Notes: generated from the letters alone by a model not told the origin. Shown: positions 36,607-45,216, numbered from the stretch's first letter. The stretch: 64,000 nucleotides of DNA from Halomonas sp. QHL1 (GCF_001882345.1 NZ_MINL01000001.1:1883705-1947704), one strand, 5' to 3'. A program made the numbers and translations.

Positions 36607-36820
36607 GGCTTGTTACCTCTTTATTATTGTGTTGGCACGATGCCTAGGTTGATGCTTTGAGCAATTTTTTGTGGTTTTGCGAGCGTTGCTATACAGATTT
36701 TTATTGGAGAATGTTGCTAGACGATGAAAAATGAATTCTTTATTCAAAGCCTAACCTTCAAGCTAGTCGGCGCTTATCACAGGTGTCAAGGCACTATTGA
36801 GCTTACTTCTCGCCACGAGG

Positions 36821-37282
36821 TCACTCTGGCGCCAATCCCCAGGACAAACCGGCCTGCTTAATACCCTCAATCGCGGCTTGCTGGTCTTCATCCGACGAGG
36901 CACCGCTTACGCCCACCGCGCCAATTACGCAGTTTTGTTCATTCAGAATGGGCACTCCACCCGCTACCGCCACAAAATGACCTTGAGAAGCTGCAGCAAC
37001 ACTGGCTATAAACGCAGTGCGGTCAGCGTTGCGCGCCCCTATTACTCCGCTAGCAACCCCAACACCCAACGCCGCATACGCCTTGCCCTGTGCAACAGGA
37101 AATCGCAGAGGAGCACAGCCATCCTCGCGCTCGGCAGCAATCAAATTACCGCCACCGTCCAACACCACAATAGTTAGCGGTGGCAAACCCGAATCGCGTG
37201 CCAGTGTCATGGCGCCATCAATCACATTTCTGCCCTGCGCTCTCGTGAGCTGCACACTGCAGGGAAATACTTGTCCGGCCAT
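36821..37282 (-). CDS. GlcG/HbpS-like heme-binding domain protein
   Basis: 153 residues of the GlcG/HbpS fold (DUF336). It shows TIVVLDGGGNLIAAEREDG in the N-terminal half, KAYAALGVGVASG and then GGVPILNEQNCVIGAVGVSGASSDEDQQAA, the usual family pattern. Members often sit with glycolate, propanediol or TRAP genes; the role of the fold in catabolism is not established. It is paralogous to the protein at 43210-43614. It lies 214 bp upstream of the TRAP receptor and divergent from a GntR regulator. Confidence 0.86.
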   Translation of the reverse strand: MAGQVFPCSVQLTRAQGRNVIDGAMTLARDSGLPPLTIVVLDGGGNLIAAEREDGCAPLRFPVAQGKAYAALGVGVASGVIGARNADRTAFIASVAAASQGHFVAVAGGVPILNEQNCVIGAVGVSGASSDEDQQAAIEGIKQAGLSWGLAPE

Positions 37283-37320
37283 CAGCTGTTACCTTTGTGG
37301 TTGTTAATAGCGTGAAATGG

Positions 37321-37357
37321 TCAGCAAAATGCTGATCATATGAATATTGAATTCATA
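37321..37357. promoter_or_regulatory. Two inverted repeats in the divergent GntR promoter region
   Basis: TCAGCA-AAA-TGCTGA (37321-37335) and TATGAAT-N5-ATTCATA (37339-37357) lie next to each other between the GlcG-like gene and the GntR gene. Either could be the operator for the adjacent regulator. Confidence 0.4.
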
Positions 37358-37506
37358 ATTACTTTTGCAGATCATACAAACAATAGCCACTATGCAAAGA
37401 TAGTATTGTGCAGATGTTATCGTGCTCAAAACGACCCAAAAGATTTGGCAAAAGGTCTGGGTAGCTCGGCGGCAAGCCAAGTGAGCCACTGACAAGGAAA
37501 TAACGA

Positions 37507-38190
37507 ATGACAAAGATACTGCAACGCAATTTATATCGAGAAGTGGCCGATAGAATTGGCGACCTGATTGAGCACGGCGAGCTTGCCCCCGGTGAACGCA
37601 TATCTGAAAAGCAGCTGTGTGACCGTTTTGGGGTATCGCGCACGCCTTTGCGCGAAGCGCTGAAAGTGCTCGCCACTGAAGGGCTCATCGAGCTGCTACC
37701 CAATCGTGGCGCGCGGGTGGTGCGGCTGACCTTAAAAAACGTTAAAGACACCTATGACCTGATGGCCGCACTGGAGGGACTATCGGGGGAGCTTGCCTGT
37801 CAGTACATCAGCGACGCTGAAATTGCCGCCATTCGTCAGCTACACGATACGATGCTGGAGCACTACCGTAACCGGGATCTAATGCCCTATTTCCAGGTGA
37901 ATCGGCAGATTCATGAAAGCATTCTGGCGGCGTCCAATAACGATGTACTGCAAGAGATGTATAGCAATCTAAGTCAGCGCATCAAGCGGGTGCGTTACTC
38001 CAAGAAGATGACCGAACGCTACTGGAGCCAGGCGGTAAAAGATCATGAAAATATGATGGCGGCACTTGAAAGGCGCGACAGCCAATCACTCGGGCAAATT
38101 CTACGTGACCACCTTTGCAACAAGATTGAAGTAGCCACCTTAGCGGGCGTGATTGACACTGAAGACGATAAAAGTGTGGCCAATAGCTAA
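37507..38190 (+). CDS. GntR-family (FCD) regulator of the TRAP/CoA-transferase cluster
   Basis: 227 residues. Winged helix at about 5-75 (LAPGERISEKQLCDRFGVSRTPLREALKVL, wing LPNRGARVVRL), then an FCD domain (about 85-215) with YLMAALEGLSGELACQYI-like opening and a His-containing QVNRQIHESIL segment. It is divergent from the GlcG-like and TRAP genes, which makes it their likely regulator. Its stop is four bases from that of the convergent GlcC-type gene; no terminator is seen between them. Confidence 0.88.
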   Translation: MTKILQRNLYREVADRIGDLIEHGELAPGERISEKQLCDRFGVSRTPLREALKVLATEGLIELLPNRGARVVRLTLKNVKDTYDLMAALEGLSGELACQYISDAEIAAIRQLHDTMLEHYRNRDLMPYFQVNRQIHESILAASNNDVLQEMYSNLSQRIKRVRYSKKMTERYWSQAVKDHENMMAALERRDSQSLGQILRDHLCNKIEVATLAGVIDTEDDKSVANS

Positions 38191-38194
38191 TAAG

Positions 38195-38974
38195 TTACTG
38201 CCACTCTTCAAGGCGCATGGATGAACGCTCTAACCGTTCGTGCTCCTCTTCTAAATCGCGCAACAGTTGGCTAATGCTGGAGAGGTGTTCCAGCGCCACC
38301 TGTTCTGCCTGCTCCGCCTTCCCGCTGACTACCGCATCATGCAACTGCGCATGCTGCTGATTGATCATCGTTCTGGGCGCTGGCAAATGATAAAGATGTT
38401 TAACCGAGGCAAATACCGAGCTCAGCAGTAAATCGGTCAGGCTCTGCAGCGTATGCACTAACACCGGGTTGTGGGACGCCTGGGACACCGCTAGGTGAAA
38501 GGCGTGATCCAGTCGCGCCAAACGCTCGACATCAATGGTTTCAGCACTTTCCGCATAGTCGGCCATTTCGCGATAGCGCCGGGTGATCAGCACCCGGTCG
38601 GCGGAGGTGCCGCGGCTTGCAGCTAACCGTGCCGACTCCCCTTCCAGCAGCGCGCGTACTTCTAACAGGTCAAACAGCGTGCGCGGATGGTCTTTAAACA
38701 GATGCATCAGTGGACTTTGGTTACCCACAGGCAAAAGCGTGGCAACCGTCGAGCCATGGCCCTGGCGGGTATCGATAATTCCCTTGCTGCGCAAAATCCT
38801 CAAGCCCTCGCGCAGCGAAGCACGGGAAACGCCCAGCCGCTCACACAGCCGCCGCTCTGAAGGAAGCAGTTGGCCGGGCCGAAAAACACCATCAAGAATC
38901 AGCCGCTCAAGCCGAGTGGCCACGTGTTCAGGCATCCGTTGCCCAGGGGTCAACGCTTGATTCTCCGCTGGCAT
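38195..38974 (-). CDS. glcC: GlcC/LldR-type GntR regulator
   Basis: About 259 residues. HTH domain near 10-80 (GVFRPGQLLPSERRLCERLGVSRASLREGL, wing RQGHGSTVATL), FCD domain from about 95 (FDLLEVRALLEGESARLA, then LDHAFHLAVSQASHNPVLVHTL). The PSERRLCExLGVSRASLREGLRxL pattern with RQGHG is the GlcC/LldR/PdhR subgroup. ATG 38974 is chosen; an in-frame GTG at 39013 is possible. Divergent from glcD, with the ACTGGTCAGACCAAT site in the gap. Its likely effector is glycolate or lactate. Confidence 0.88.
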   Translation of the reverse strand: MPAENQALTPGQRMPEHVATRLERLILDGVFRPGQLLPSERRLCERLGVSRASLREGLRILRSKGIIDTRQGHGSTVATLLPVGNQSPLMHLFKDHPRTLFDLLEVRALLEGESARLAASRGTSADRVLITRRYREMADYAESAETIDVERLARLDHAFHLAVSQASHNPVLVHTLQSLTDLLLSSVFASVKHLYHLPAPRTMINQQHAQLHDAVVSGKAEQAEQVALEHLSSISQLLRDLEEEHERLERSSMRLEEWQ

Positions 38975-39047
38975 GACTGTCACTCTCGCTGAACTGTTTG
39001 GCCAGCTTGCCACTACTCGCTTAAGAAGGCATCTATGTCGACTAATT

Positions 39048-39062
39048 ACTGGTCAGACCAAT
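39048..39062. promoter_or_regulatory. GlcC/LldR-type operator ACTGGTCAGACCAAT between glcC and glcD
   Basis: Palindromic TGGTnAGACCA core, differing by one base from the site upstream of lldP. It can serve both the glcC-type gene and glcDEF. Confidence 0.75.
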
Positions 39063-39208
39063 GCACCACAACCTAGACAGGCGGACAAAAAAAGCCCAAA
39101 TTGAGGCCATGTTTTGTAAACAACGTTTTTTGACGCACGCCTTGTGAGGCATAGGCGCACAGAACGTTTAGCATTTACCTTCAATGATAATAAGCATGGG
39201 ATGTCGTG

Positions 39209-40708
39209 ATGAATATCCTCTTTGATGAGCGCCTGGACGGTGAGCTGGTTCGGCGCGATAAAAGCGAGGTCTTAACCGACCTGCAGCAAGCCGTTCCCGA
39301 CATGACGCTGCTGCATCGCGAAGAAGACCTACGCCCCTTTGAGTGCGATGGGCTGGCGGCCTATCGCGTGCTACCAATGCTGGTAGCGCTGCCTGAAACC
39401 TTTAACCAGGTGAAAGAGCTGCTCAAGCGCTGCCATGCCTTGAGCGTACCAGTAGTCACCCGTGGCGCGGGTACCGGGCTTTCCGGCGGCGCGCTGCCGC
39501 TGGAACAGGGCGTGCTTTTAGTGATGTCGCGCTTTAACCAGATTCTCAAAGTCGACCCTGATGCCCGCCTGGCGCGGGTTCAACCTGGCGTGCGCAACTT
39601 AGCGATTTCCGAAGCCGCTGCGCCTTACGGCCTTTACTACGCGCCGGATCCATCTTCGCAAATTGCCTGCTCCATTGGTGGCAATGTGGCGGAAAATGCC
39701 GGCGGCGTGCACTGCTTAAAATATGGCCTGACGGTGCATAACGTCATGCGCGTGGATGTGCTCACCATCGAGGGCGAGCACATGACCCTGGGCGCTGAGT
39801 CTTTTGATGCGCCTGGCTTTGATCTACTGGCCTTGATGAACGGCTCAGAGGGCATGCTCGGCGTCGTCACAGAAATCACCGTCAAGCTACTACCTAAGCC
39901 GGAAACCGCCAAAGTGCTGATGGCGAGCTTCGATGATATCGAGAAAGCCGGTCGCGCCGTCGGCGATATCATTGCCGCAGGCATTATTCCCGGCGGCCTG
40001 GAGATGATGGATAAACTGGCGATTAAAGCCGCCGAGGACTTTGTCAAAGCGGGCTACCCCCTCGACGCCGAGGCGATACTGCTCTGCGAGCTGGATGGCG
40101 TTGAAGCCGACGTGGACGACGACTGCGATACCGTACGTCGCGTACTGGAAACCGCGGGTGCCACCGATATTCAGCAGGCTCGCGATGAAGCCGAGCGTGC
40201 CAAATTCTGGGCCGGGCGGAAGAACGCCTTCCCTGCTGTGGGCCGTATGTCGCCGGATTATTACTGCATGGATGGCACTATTCCCCGCCGCGAACTCCCC
40301 CGCGTGCTTAAAGGCATTGCCGCGCTTTCCGAGGAGAGCGGCCTGGCGGTGGCCAACGTGTTCCACGCTGGCGATGGCAATATGCATCCGCTGATCCTGT
40401 TTGATGCCAACAAAGAAGGCCAGTTGGCGCTTGCCGAAGAGGTGGGAGGTAAGATTCTTGAGCTCTGCGTAGCCGCGGGCGGCTCGATCACCGGCGAGCA
40501 TGGCGTTGGGCGCGAAAAGATCAATCAAATGTGTAGCCAATTCCAGGCGGATGAAATCAGCGTTTTTCATGCTTTGAAAGCCGCCTTTGATCCACAGCGA
40601 CTGCTCAACCCCGGCAAGAACATTCCGACGCTGGCACGCTGCGCCGAGTTTGGCGCTATGCATGTGCATAACAACGAACTACCGCACCCGGAGCTGCCGC
40701 GTTTCTAG
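39209..40708 (+). CDS. glcD: Glycolate oxidase subunit GlcD
   Basis: FAD subunit that oxidises glycolate (and D-lactate) to glyoxylate. 499 residues. FAD-binding region: VTRGAGTGLSGGALPLEQG (about 90-108) and PDPSSQIACSIGGNVAENAGG (about 150-170). C-terminal FAD-oxidase domain ends with VFHAGDGNMHPLILFD, GGSITGEHGVGREK and FDPQRLLNPGK. ATG 39209 chosen (GTG 39206 is adjacent). First gene of glcDEF, transcribed away from glcC. Confidence 0.96.
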   Translation: MNILFDERLDGELVRRDKSEVLTDLQQAVPDMTLLHREEDLRPFECDGLAAYRVLPMLVALPETFNQVKELLKRCHALSVPVVTRGAGTGLSGGALPLEQGVLLVMSRFNQILKVDPDARLARVQPGVRNLAISEAAAPYGLYYAPDPSSQIACSIGGNVAENAGGVHCLKYGLTVHNVMRVDVLTIEGEHMTLGAESFDAPGFDLLALMNGSEGMLGVVTEITVKLLPKPETAKVLMASFDDIEKAGRAVGDIIAAGIIPGGLEMMDKLAIKAAEDFVKAGYPLDAEAILLCELDGVEADVDDDCDTVRRVLETAGATDIQQARDEAERAKFWAGRKNAFPAVGRMSPDYYCMDGTIPRRELPRVLKGIAALSEESGLAVANVFHAGDGNMHPLILFDANKEGQLALAEEVGGKILELCVAAGGSITGEHGVGREKINQMCSQFQADEISVFHALKAAFDPQRLLNPGKNIPTLARCAEFGAMHVHNNELPHPELPRF

Positions 40709-40776
40709 CTGTTAGCCTAGCCAAGATAATAATTAGCCAAAACGAATAATGGAAAAGACCAATAGTGGGAAACACC

Positions 40777-41871
40777 ATGACTGAACGAGCGATTGCCGAC
40801 CGCGATATCGCTGACGCCTTGTGTGAACAGGTGCGCAGCGCCTATGACGCACGCACACCGCTACGCATTGTAGGCGGAGATACCCGCGCCTTTTATGGCC
40901 GCCCGGTGGAAGGCCAAGCACTACAGATAGCCGAACACAGTGGCATTGTCAGCTACGATCCGGTGGAGCTGGTAGTGACCGTGCGCGCTGGCACGCGGCT
41001 TAGCGACCTGCAGGAAGTGCTGGCGGAGAAGCACCAAATGCTGGGCTTTGAGCCGCCCATGTTTGGTGAGGCTTCCACCATTGGTGGCGCCGTGGCCACC
41101 GGCCTCTCCGGCCCACGCCGTCCCTGGGCAGGCGCAGCCCGTGACTTTGTGCTGGGTACGCGAATCATCACCCAAGAGGGCAAGCTGCTCCGCTTTGGCG
41201 GCGAAGTGATGAAAAATGTCGCCGGTTACGACCTGTCGCGCTTGATGGCAGGCGCCCAGGGTACGCTTGGCGTATTGACCGATATCTCCTTTAAAGTGCT
41301 ACCTATTCCAACTGCTACTCATAGCCTACGCTTAACCGTTGGGCTGGATGAGGCGCTCAAAAAACTCTCCGAGCTGGGTCGAAAGCCGCTGCCGATTACC
41401 GCCGCTGCTTGGCACCACGGAGAACTGTTTCTGCGCTTAGAAGGCGGCAAAAGCTCTGTGGCCGCAACCCAGGCAAGCCTAGGCGGCGAGCCGCTTGATG
41501 CTAGCTTCTGGCGCGAGCTGCGCGACCATACTCACGCTTTCTTCGCCTGTAACAACGGCCAAGCGCTATGGCGGTTGTCACTACCGCCCAACACCGCACC
41601 GCTGGCGCTGGATATTCCCGAGGCCGATATTTTTTACGATTGGGCGGGCAGCCAGCGCTGGGTGAAAACCACCCTGGATGCCAGCACGCTGCGCGATGCC
41701 TGCAGCGCAGTGGGTGGTCATGCCACCTGCTATACCCCGCAGGCGCAAGGCGGTGTCGCAGAGCCGTTCACACCGCTTAATGCCGTAGTGGAAAAATATC
41801 ATCGTAATCTAAAGGCGGAGCTGGATGCCCATGGCATTTTTAACCCCGGTCGTCTTTATGCGGCGTTTTAA
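40777..41871 (+). CDS. glcE: Glycolate oxidase subunit GlcE
   Basis: Second FAD-binding subunit of glycolate oxidase, 364 residues. It has the PCMH FAD fold (LRIVGGDTRAFYGRPV, then GEASTIGGAVATGLSGPRRPWAG) and a shorter C-terminal half than GlcD. Ends with HGIFNPGRLYAAF, the family tail. ATG 40777 chosen. Lies between glcD and glcF (14 bp to glcF). Confidence 0.94.
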   Translation: MTERAIADRDIADALCEQVRSAYDARTPLRIVGGDTRAFYGRPVEGQALQIAEHSGIVSYDPVELVVTVRAGTRLSDLQEVLAEKHQMLGFEPPMFGEASTIGGAVATGLSGPRRPWAGAARDFVLGTRIITQEGKLLRFGGEVMKNVAGYDLSRLMAGAQGTLGVLTDISFKVLPIPTATHSLRLTVGLDEALKKLSELGRKPLPITAAAWHHGELFLRLEGGKSSVAATQASLGGEPLDASFWRELRDHTHAFFACNNGQALWRLSLPPNTAPLALDIPEADIFYDWAGSQRWVKTTLDASTLRDACSAVGGHATCYTPQAQGGVAEPFTPLNAVVEKYHRNLKAELDAHGIFNPGRLYAAF

Positions 41872-41885
41872 TCAGGAGAGCTGAC

Positions 41886-43118
41886 ATGCAGACGCACTTT
41901 ACCGATGCCGACCTTCAGAAGCCGCATCTTCAAGAAGCAGATCGCATTTTGCGTACCTGCGTTCACTGCGGTTTTTGTAACGCCACCTGCCCGACGTACC
42001 AGTTGTTAGGCGATGAGCGCGATGGCCCCCGTGGGCGTATCTATCTAATGAAGGAGCTGCTGGAGAGCCGCGACGATGACGACCAGGTCACCGAGGAAAC
42101 GCGCCTGCATCTCGATCGCTGCCTGACCTGCCTCAACTGTGAAACCACCTGCCCCTCTGGCGTGGAGTACCACAAGTTGCTCAACATTGGCCGTGCTGAA
42201 ATTGAGCGCCGCGTGCCCCGCCCGGCGGCCGAACGTGCCCAGCGCTATGCGCTACGTAAGATGCTGGTCGACCCCAAGCGCTTTCAGGCGCTGCTCAAGC
42301 TGGGGCAAACCTTTAAGCCGCTGGTGCCTGGCAAATTGCGCAGTAAAATGCCCGCCGCTCCGGTGGATGCCGGCGTGCGCCCTGATACCAACCGCCATAC
42401 CCGGCAAGTGTTAATTCTGGAAGGCTGCGTACAGCCAGGACTGTCACCCAATACCAATGCTGCCACCGCGCGGATTCTTGACCGGCTCGGCATTAGCGTA
42501 ACGCCAGTGGCTGAAGCGGGCTGCTGCGGCGCCGTTGATTTCCACCTCAACGCCCAGGACGACGGGCGGGCCCGTATGCGCGCCAATATTGATGCCTGGT
42601 GGCCTTACATTGAACAAGGCACCGAAGCCATTGTGCAAACCGCCAGCGGCTGCGGGGCTTTTGTCAAAGAGTATGGCGACATGCTCAAAGATGACCCCGA
42701 TTACGCTATCAAAGCGCAGAAGGTCAGCACCCTGGCCAAAGATATTGTCGAAATTCTGCGCGATGAGCCGCTAGAGGCATTGAACGTTAACGCGTCACAG
42801 CGACTGGCGTTCCACTGCCCTTGTACGCTGCAGCACGCTCAGAAGCTTAACGGTGCGGTCGAAGGCGTGCTGAGCAAGCTTGGTTTTGCGTTAACCCCGG
42901 TGCAGGATGGGCATCTTTGCTGCGGCTCGGCGGGCACCTATTCGATCACCCAACCCGAACTGGCCACCCAACTGCGCGACAATAAGCTCAATGCGCTGGA
43001 AGCCGGTGACCCAGAGGTGATCGTGACGGCGAATATCGGCTGTCAGACCCACTTGGCGGGCGCCAATCGCACTCCGGTGCGCCACTGGGTAGAGATCGTC
43101 GATGCGGCGCTCACTTAA
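41886..43118 (+). CDS. glcF: Glycolate oxidase iron-sulfur subunit GlcF
   Basis: Passes electrons from GlcD/GlcE to the quinone pool. 410 residues. Two ferredoxin-type [4Fe-4S] motifs: Cys25, 28, 31 and 35 and Cys79, 82, 85 and 89 (CVHCGFC and CLTCLNC), then two CCG domains (EAGCCGAVDFHLN and LCCGSAGTYSITQ). Full length. Last oxidase subunit gene of the operon; the glcG-like gene follows after 91 bp with a small GC hairpin (43153-43176) between. Confidence 0.96.
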   Translation: MQTHFTDADLQKPHLQEADRILRTCVHCGFCNATCPTYQLLGDERDGPRGRIYLMKELLESRDDDDQVTEETRLHLDRCLTCLNCETTCPSGVEYHKLLNIGRAEIERRVPRPAAERAQRYALRKMLVDPKRFQALLKLGQTFKPLVPGKLRSKMPAAPVDAGVRPDTNRHTRQVLILEGCVQPGLSPNTNAATARILDRLGISVTPVAEAGCCGAVDFHLNAQDDGRARMRANIDAWWPYIEQGTEAIVQTASGCGAFVKEYGDMLKDDPDYAIKAQKVSTLAKDIVEILRDEPLEALNVNASQRLAFHCPCTLQHAQKLNGAVEGVLSKLGFALTPVQDGHLCCGSAGTYSITQPELATQLRDNKLNALEAGDPEVIVTANIGCQTHLAGANRTPVRHWVEIVDAALT

Positions 43119-43209
43119 CGCTTCGCACTAACGTGTAACCCTTAACCCCAGGCCGCGCAGGCTTGTAAAAGCGCGGTTACTTCCCCCCTCCCTTAACAAG
43201 GATTTAAGC

Positions 43210-43614
43210 ATGCAAACAAAGGCTATTCTCGCTCTGAGCGATGTGACCAACGTACTCGACGCCGCGCAGAAAGAGGCTGACAGCAACAGCTGGCCGGTGA
43301 CCATCGCAGTGACTGACGACGGCGGCCATCTGCTGGCGTTGCGTCGCTTGGATGGCGCGGCCCCTTTCAGCGCCGAAGTCGCTACGCACAAAGCGCGCAG
43401 TGCGGCGCTAGGTCGTAAAGAGACCCAGGTATTTGAAGAGATGATTAATGGCGGCCGCACTGCGTTTGTCACCGCACCGCTGCAAGGTCTGCTTTCAGGC
43501 GGCGTACCGATTACGGTTGACGGGCATGTGGTAGGCGCCGTGGGCATTTCCGGTGTAAAACCCGACCAGGATGTGCAGGTTGCCAAAGCAGGTGTTGCCG
43601 CGATTACGGGCTAA
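43210..43614 (+). CDS. glcG: GlcG/HbpS-like protein of the glc operon
   Basis: 134 residues of the DUF336 fold: TIAVTDDGGHLLALRRLDGA, KARSAALGRKETQVFEE and GGVPITVDGHVVGAVGISGVKPDQDVQVAKA. In E. coli glcG lies in the glc operon with no assigned role. The frame starts at ATG 43210, preceded by AAGGA. It is followed by a strong terminator, so it closes the glcDEFG operon. Confidence 0.9.
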   Translation: MQTKAILALSDVTNVLDAAQKEADSNSWPVTIAVTDDGGHLLALRRLDGAAPFSAEVATHKARSAALGRKETQVFEEMINGGRTAFVTAPLQGLLSGGVPITVDGHVVGAVGISGVKPDQDVQVAKAGVAAITG

Positions 43615-43642
43615 AAGCTGCAAATTAAAACGCAGAGATACG

Positions 43643-43673
43643 AAAAAGCCCGGATCATTGATCCGGGCTTTTT
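43643..43673. terminator. Bidirectional terminator between glcG and the tRNA cluster
   Basis: Perfect 14-bp stem (43643-43656 / 43660-43673) with a 3-base loop, ending in AAAAA/TTTTT on both strands. It stops glcG reading and the leftward tRNA transcript. Confidence 0.95.
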
Positions 43674-43738
43674 GGAATTCGTTCGGCTAATGCCGATATC
43701 TTCACTAACAACACAAAGCTAATAATACAAATACTTAA

Positions 43739-43815
43739 TGGCGGACCGGACGAGACTCGAACTCGCGACCTCCGGCGTGACAGGCCGGCATTCTAACCGA
43801 CTGAACTACCGGTCC
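43739..43815 (-). tRNA. tRNA-Asp (GTC), copy 1
   Basis: 77-nt cloverleaf including the encoded CCA. Acceptor GGACCGG/CCGGTCC, anticodon GTC in loop CTGTCAC, T-loop TTCGAGTC. Identical to the two other Asp copies in this cluster. All five tRNAs read leftward with no gene between them and probably form one transcript. Confidence 0.97.
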
Positions 43816-43889
43816 ACATTGAGTACTTTTACAACAACCATCAAAGCTAACTTTTTAAGCGGTTCAGAGGCGCTTCTAAAGGTAGGCGA

Positions 43890-43965
43890 TGGTGGGTGGT
43901 ACTGGGTTCGAACCAGTGACCCCCAGCTTGTAAGGCTGGTGCTCTCCCAACTGAGCTAACCACCC
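43890..43965 (-). tRNA. tRNA-Val (TAC), copy 1
   Basis: 76-nt cloverleaf with encoded CCA; acceptor GGGTGGT/ACCACCC, anticodon TAC in loop CTTACAA, T-loop GTTCGAACC. Identical to the Val copy at 44288. Confidence 0.97.
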
Positions 43966-44017
43966 AATTTATTGGTAAATACTTGCTGTGCTTACCAATA
44001 CAGCTTAGCAGTTATCG

Positions 44018-44094
44018 TGGCGGACCGGACGAGACTCGAACTCGCGACCTCCGGCGTGACAGGCCGGCATTCTAACCGACTGAACTACCGGTCC
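44018..44094 (-). tRNA. tRNA-Asp (GTC), copy 2
   Basis: 77 nt, identical to copies 1 and 3; anticodon GTC, encoded CCA. Confidence 0.97.
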
Positions 44095-44134
44095 GAATAG
44101 CGATAACAACTGTTAGCAGACTGTGATTTGATGA

Positions 44135-44211
44135 TGGCGGACCGGACGAGACTCGAACTCGCGACCTCCGGCGTGACAGGCCGGCATTCTAACCGACTGA
44201 ACTACCGGTCC
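44135..44211 (-). tRNA. tRNA-Asp (GTC), copy 3
   Basis: 77 nt, identical to copies 1 and 2; anticodon GTC, encoded CCA. Confidence 0.97.
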
Positions 44212-44287
44212 GTTATGCGCATCAAATACAGGTCTTACTAGGTACTGCTTTTCACATTTCCAGGCCATCTTTTTAAATAGCATAAGA

Positions 44288-44363
44288 TGGTGGGTGGTAC
44301 TGGGTTCGAACCAGTGACCCCCAGCTTGTAAGGCTGGTGCTCTCCCAACTGAGCTAACCACCC
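44288..44363 (-). tRNA. tRNA-Val (TAC), copy 2
   Basis: 76 nt, identical to the first Val copy; anticodon TAC. First tRNA in transcription order. Confidence 0.97.
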
Positions 44364-44451
44364 GCTGGTCACGTGGCGCTGCATTCTACAGAAGGCTTAC
44401 CGGATGTCAACAGACAGGTTTAAAATTTGCGATCTAAACCAGCGTGTTGCT

Positions 44452-45216
44452 CTATCCCGTAAGGCCTGGGCCATGAGCGCGGACGAAGGATGCCGCAACC
44501 TGGGTAGCTTCGTCAATCAAAACCGTTTGCGTCACTCCAGAAAAGCGCCGCGGCTTAAAGTCGTGATCGCCATCTTTCAGCCAAGCGAGCTCCGCGTTGG
44601 GCGATAATGTATAGCCTGTAACCTCTTCCAAGCTACCGAAGGGATCACGCTCGCCTTGTAAAATCAGCATAGGACAGGCAATCGCGGGCCAGTGATCCAA
44701 ACGTAGTTTGTCAGGCGCCTTGGTAGGGTGAAATGGGTAACCTGCTGCCACCACACCGGGTACCGGGCTAATAAATGGCTGCTCATTGGCTGGCTGTGTA
44801 CTGGCATACAAGCTAGCCACGCGGCCGCCCATCGACTTGCCCCCAATCCAGAGCGGCCCGTCGAACAAGGGATCAAGTAGCGCGTACCACTCGGCAAACT
44901 GGGCAAGGGTTTGGGCAATAGGTGGCGGTGGTCGGCGTTTGCCGGTTTCCTGCATCAACTGCATATAGGGGAAATCAATACATAGAACCTGAACACCCCG
45001 AGCCGCCAGCGAAGTGACAAATTGACGCATGAAAGGGGATTGCTGCCCCGCTCCTGCGCCATGGGCAAACAGCAAGCGACCTAGCCTAGCTTGACCATGG
45101 ATGGCCAACGGCCCCATGCCCTGCACCAGGAAAGCGCCATTTGGCTGGCGCTTAAGCGCCTCTTTTAATCCCTTGGGAGGCACTTCGATATATCCAGACA
45201 AAGCGCAATGTGACAC
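44452..45216 (-). CDS. Alpha/beta hydrolase family protein
   Basis: 254 residues of the alpha/beta hydrolase fold, close to the KANL3/Tex30-like dienelactone-hydrolase group. The early FAHGAGAGQQSPFM loop supplies the oxyanion hole, GGKSMGGRVASL (about 125-136) is the nucleophile elbow with the catalytic serine, LILQGERDPFG has the aspartate, and DGDHDFKPRR holds the catalytic histidine. Natural substrate unknown. It reads leftward and is divergent from ccoN. Confidence 0.85.
   Translation of the reverse strand: MSHCALSGYIEVPPKGLKEALKRQPNGAFLVQGMGPLAIHGQARLGRLLFAHGAGAGQQSPFMRQFVTSLAARGVQVLCIDFPYMQLMQETGKRRPPPPIAQTLAQFAEWYALLDPLFDGPLWIGGKSMGGRVASLYASTQPANEQPFISPVPGVVAAGYPFHPTKAPDKLRLDHWPAIACPMLILQGERDPFGSLEEVTGYTLSPNAELAWLKDGDHDFKPRRFSGVTQTVLIDEATQVAASFVRAHGPGLTG

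Noticed and set aside
44404..44607. Rightward frame opposite the alpha/beta hydrolase
   Set aside because: Antisense shadow of the hydrolase gene with no ribosome site.
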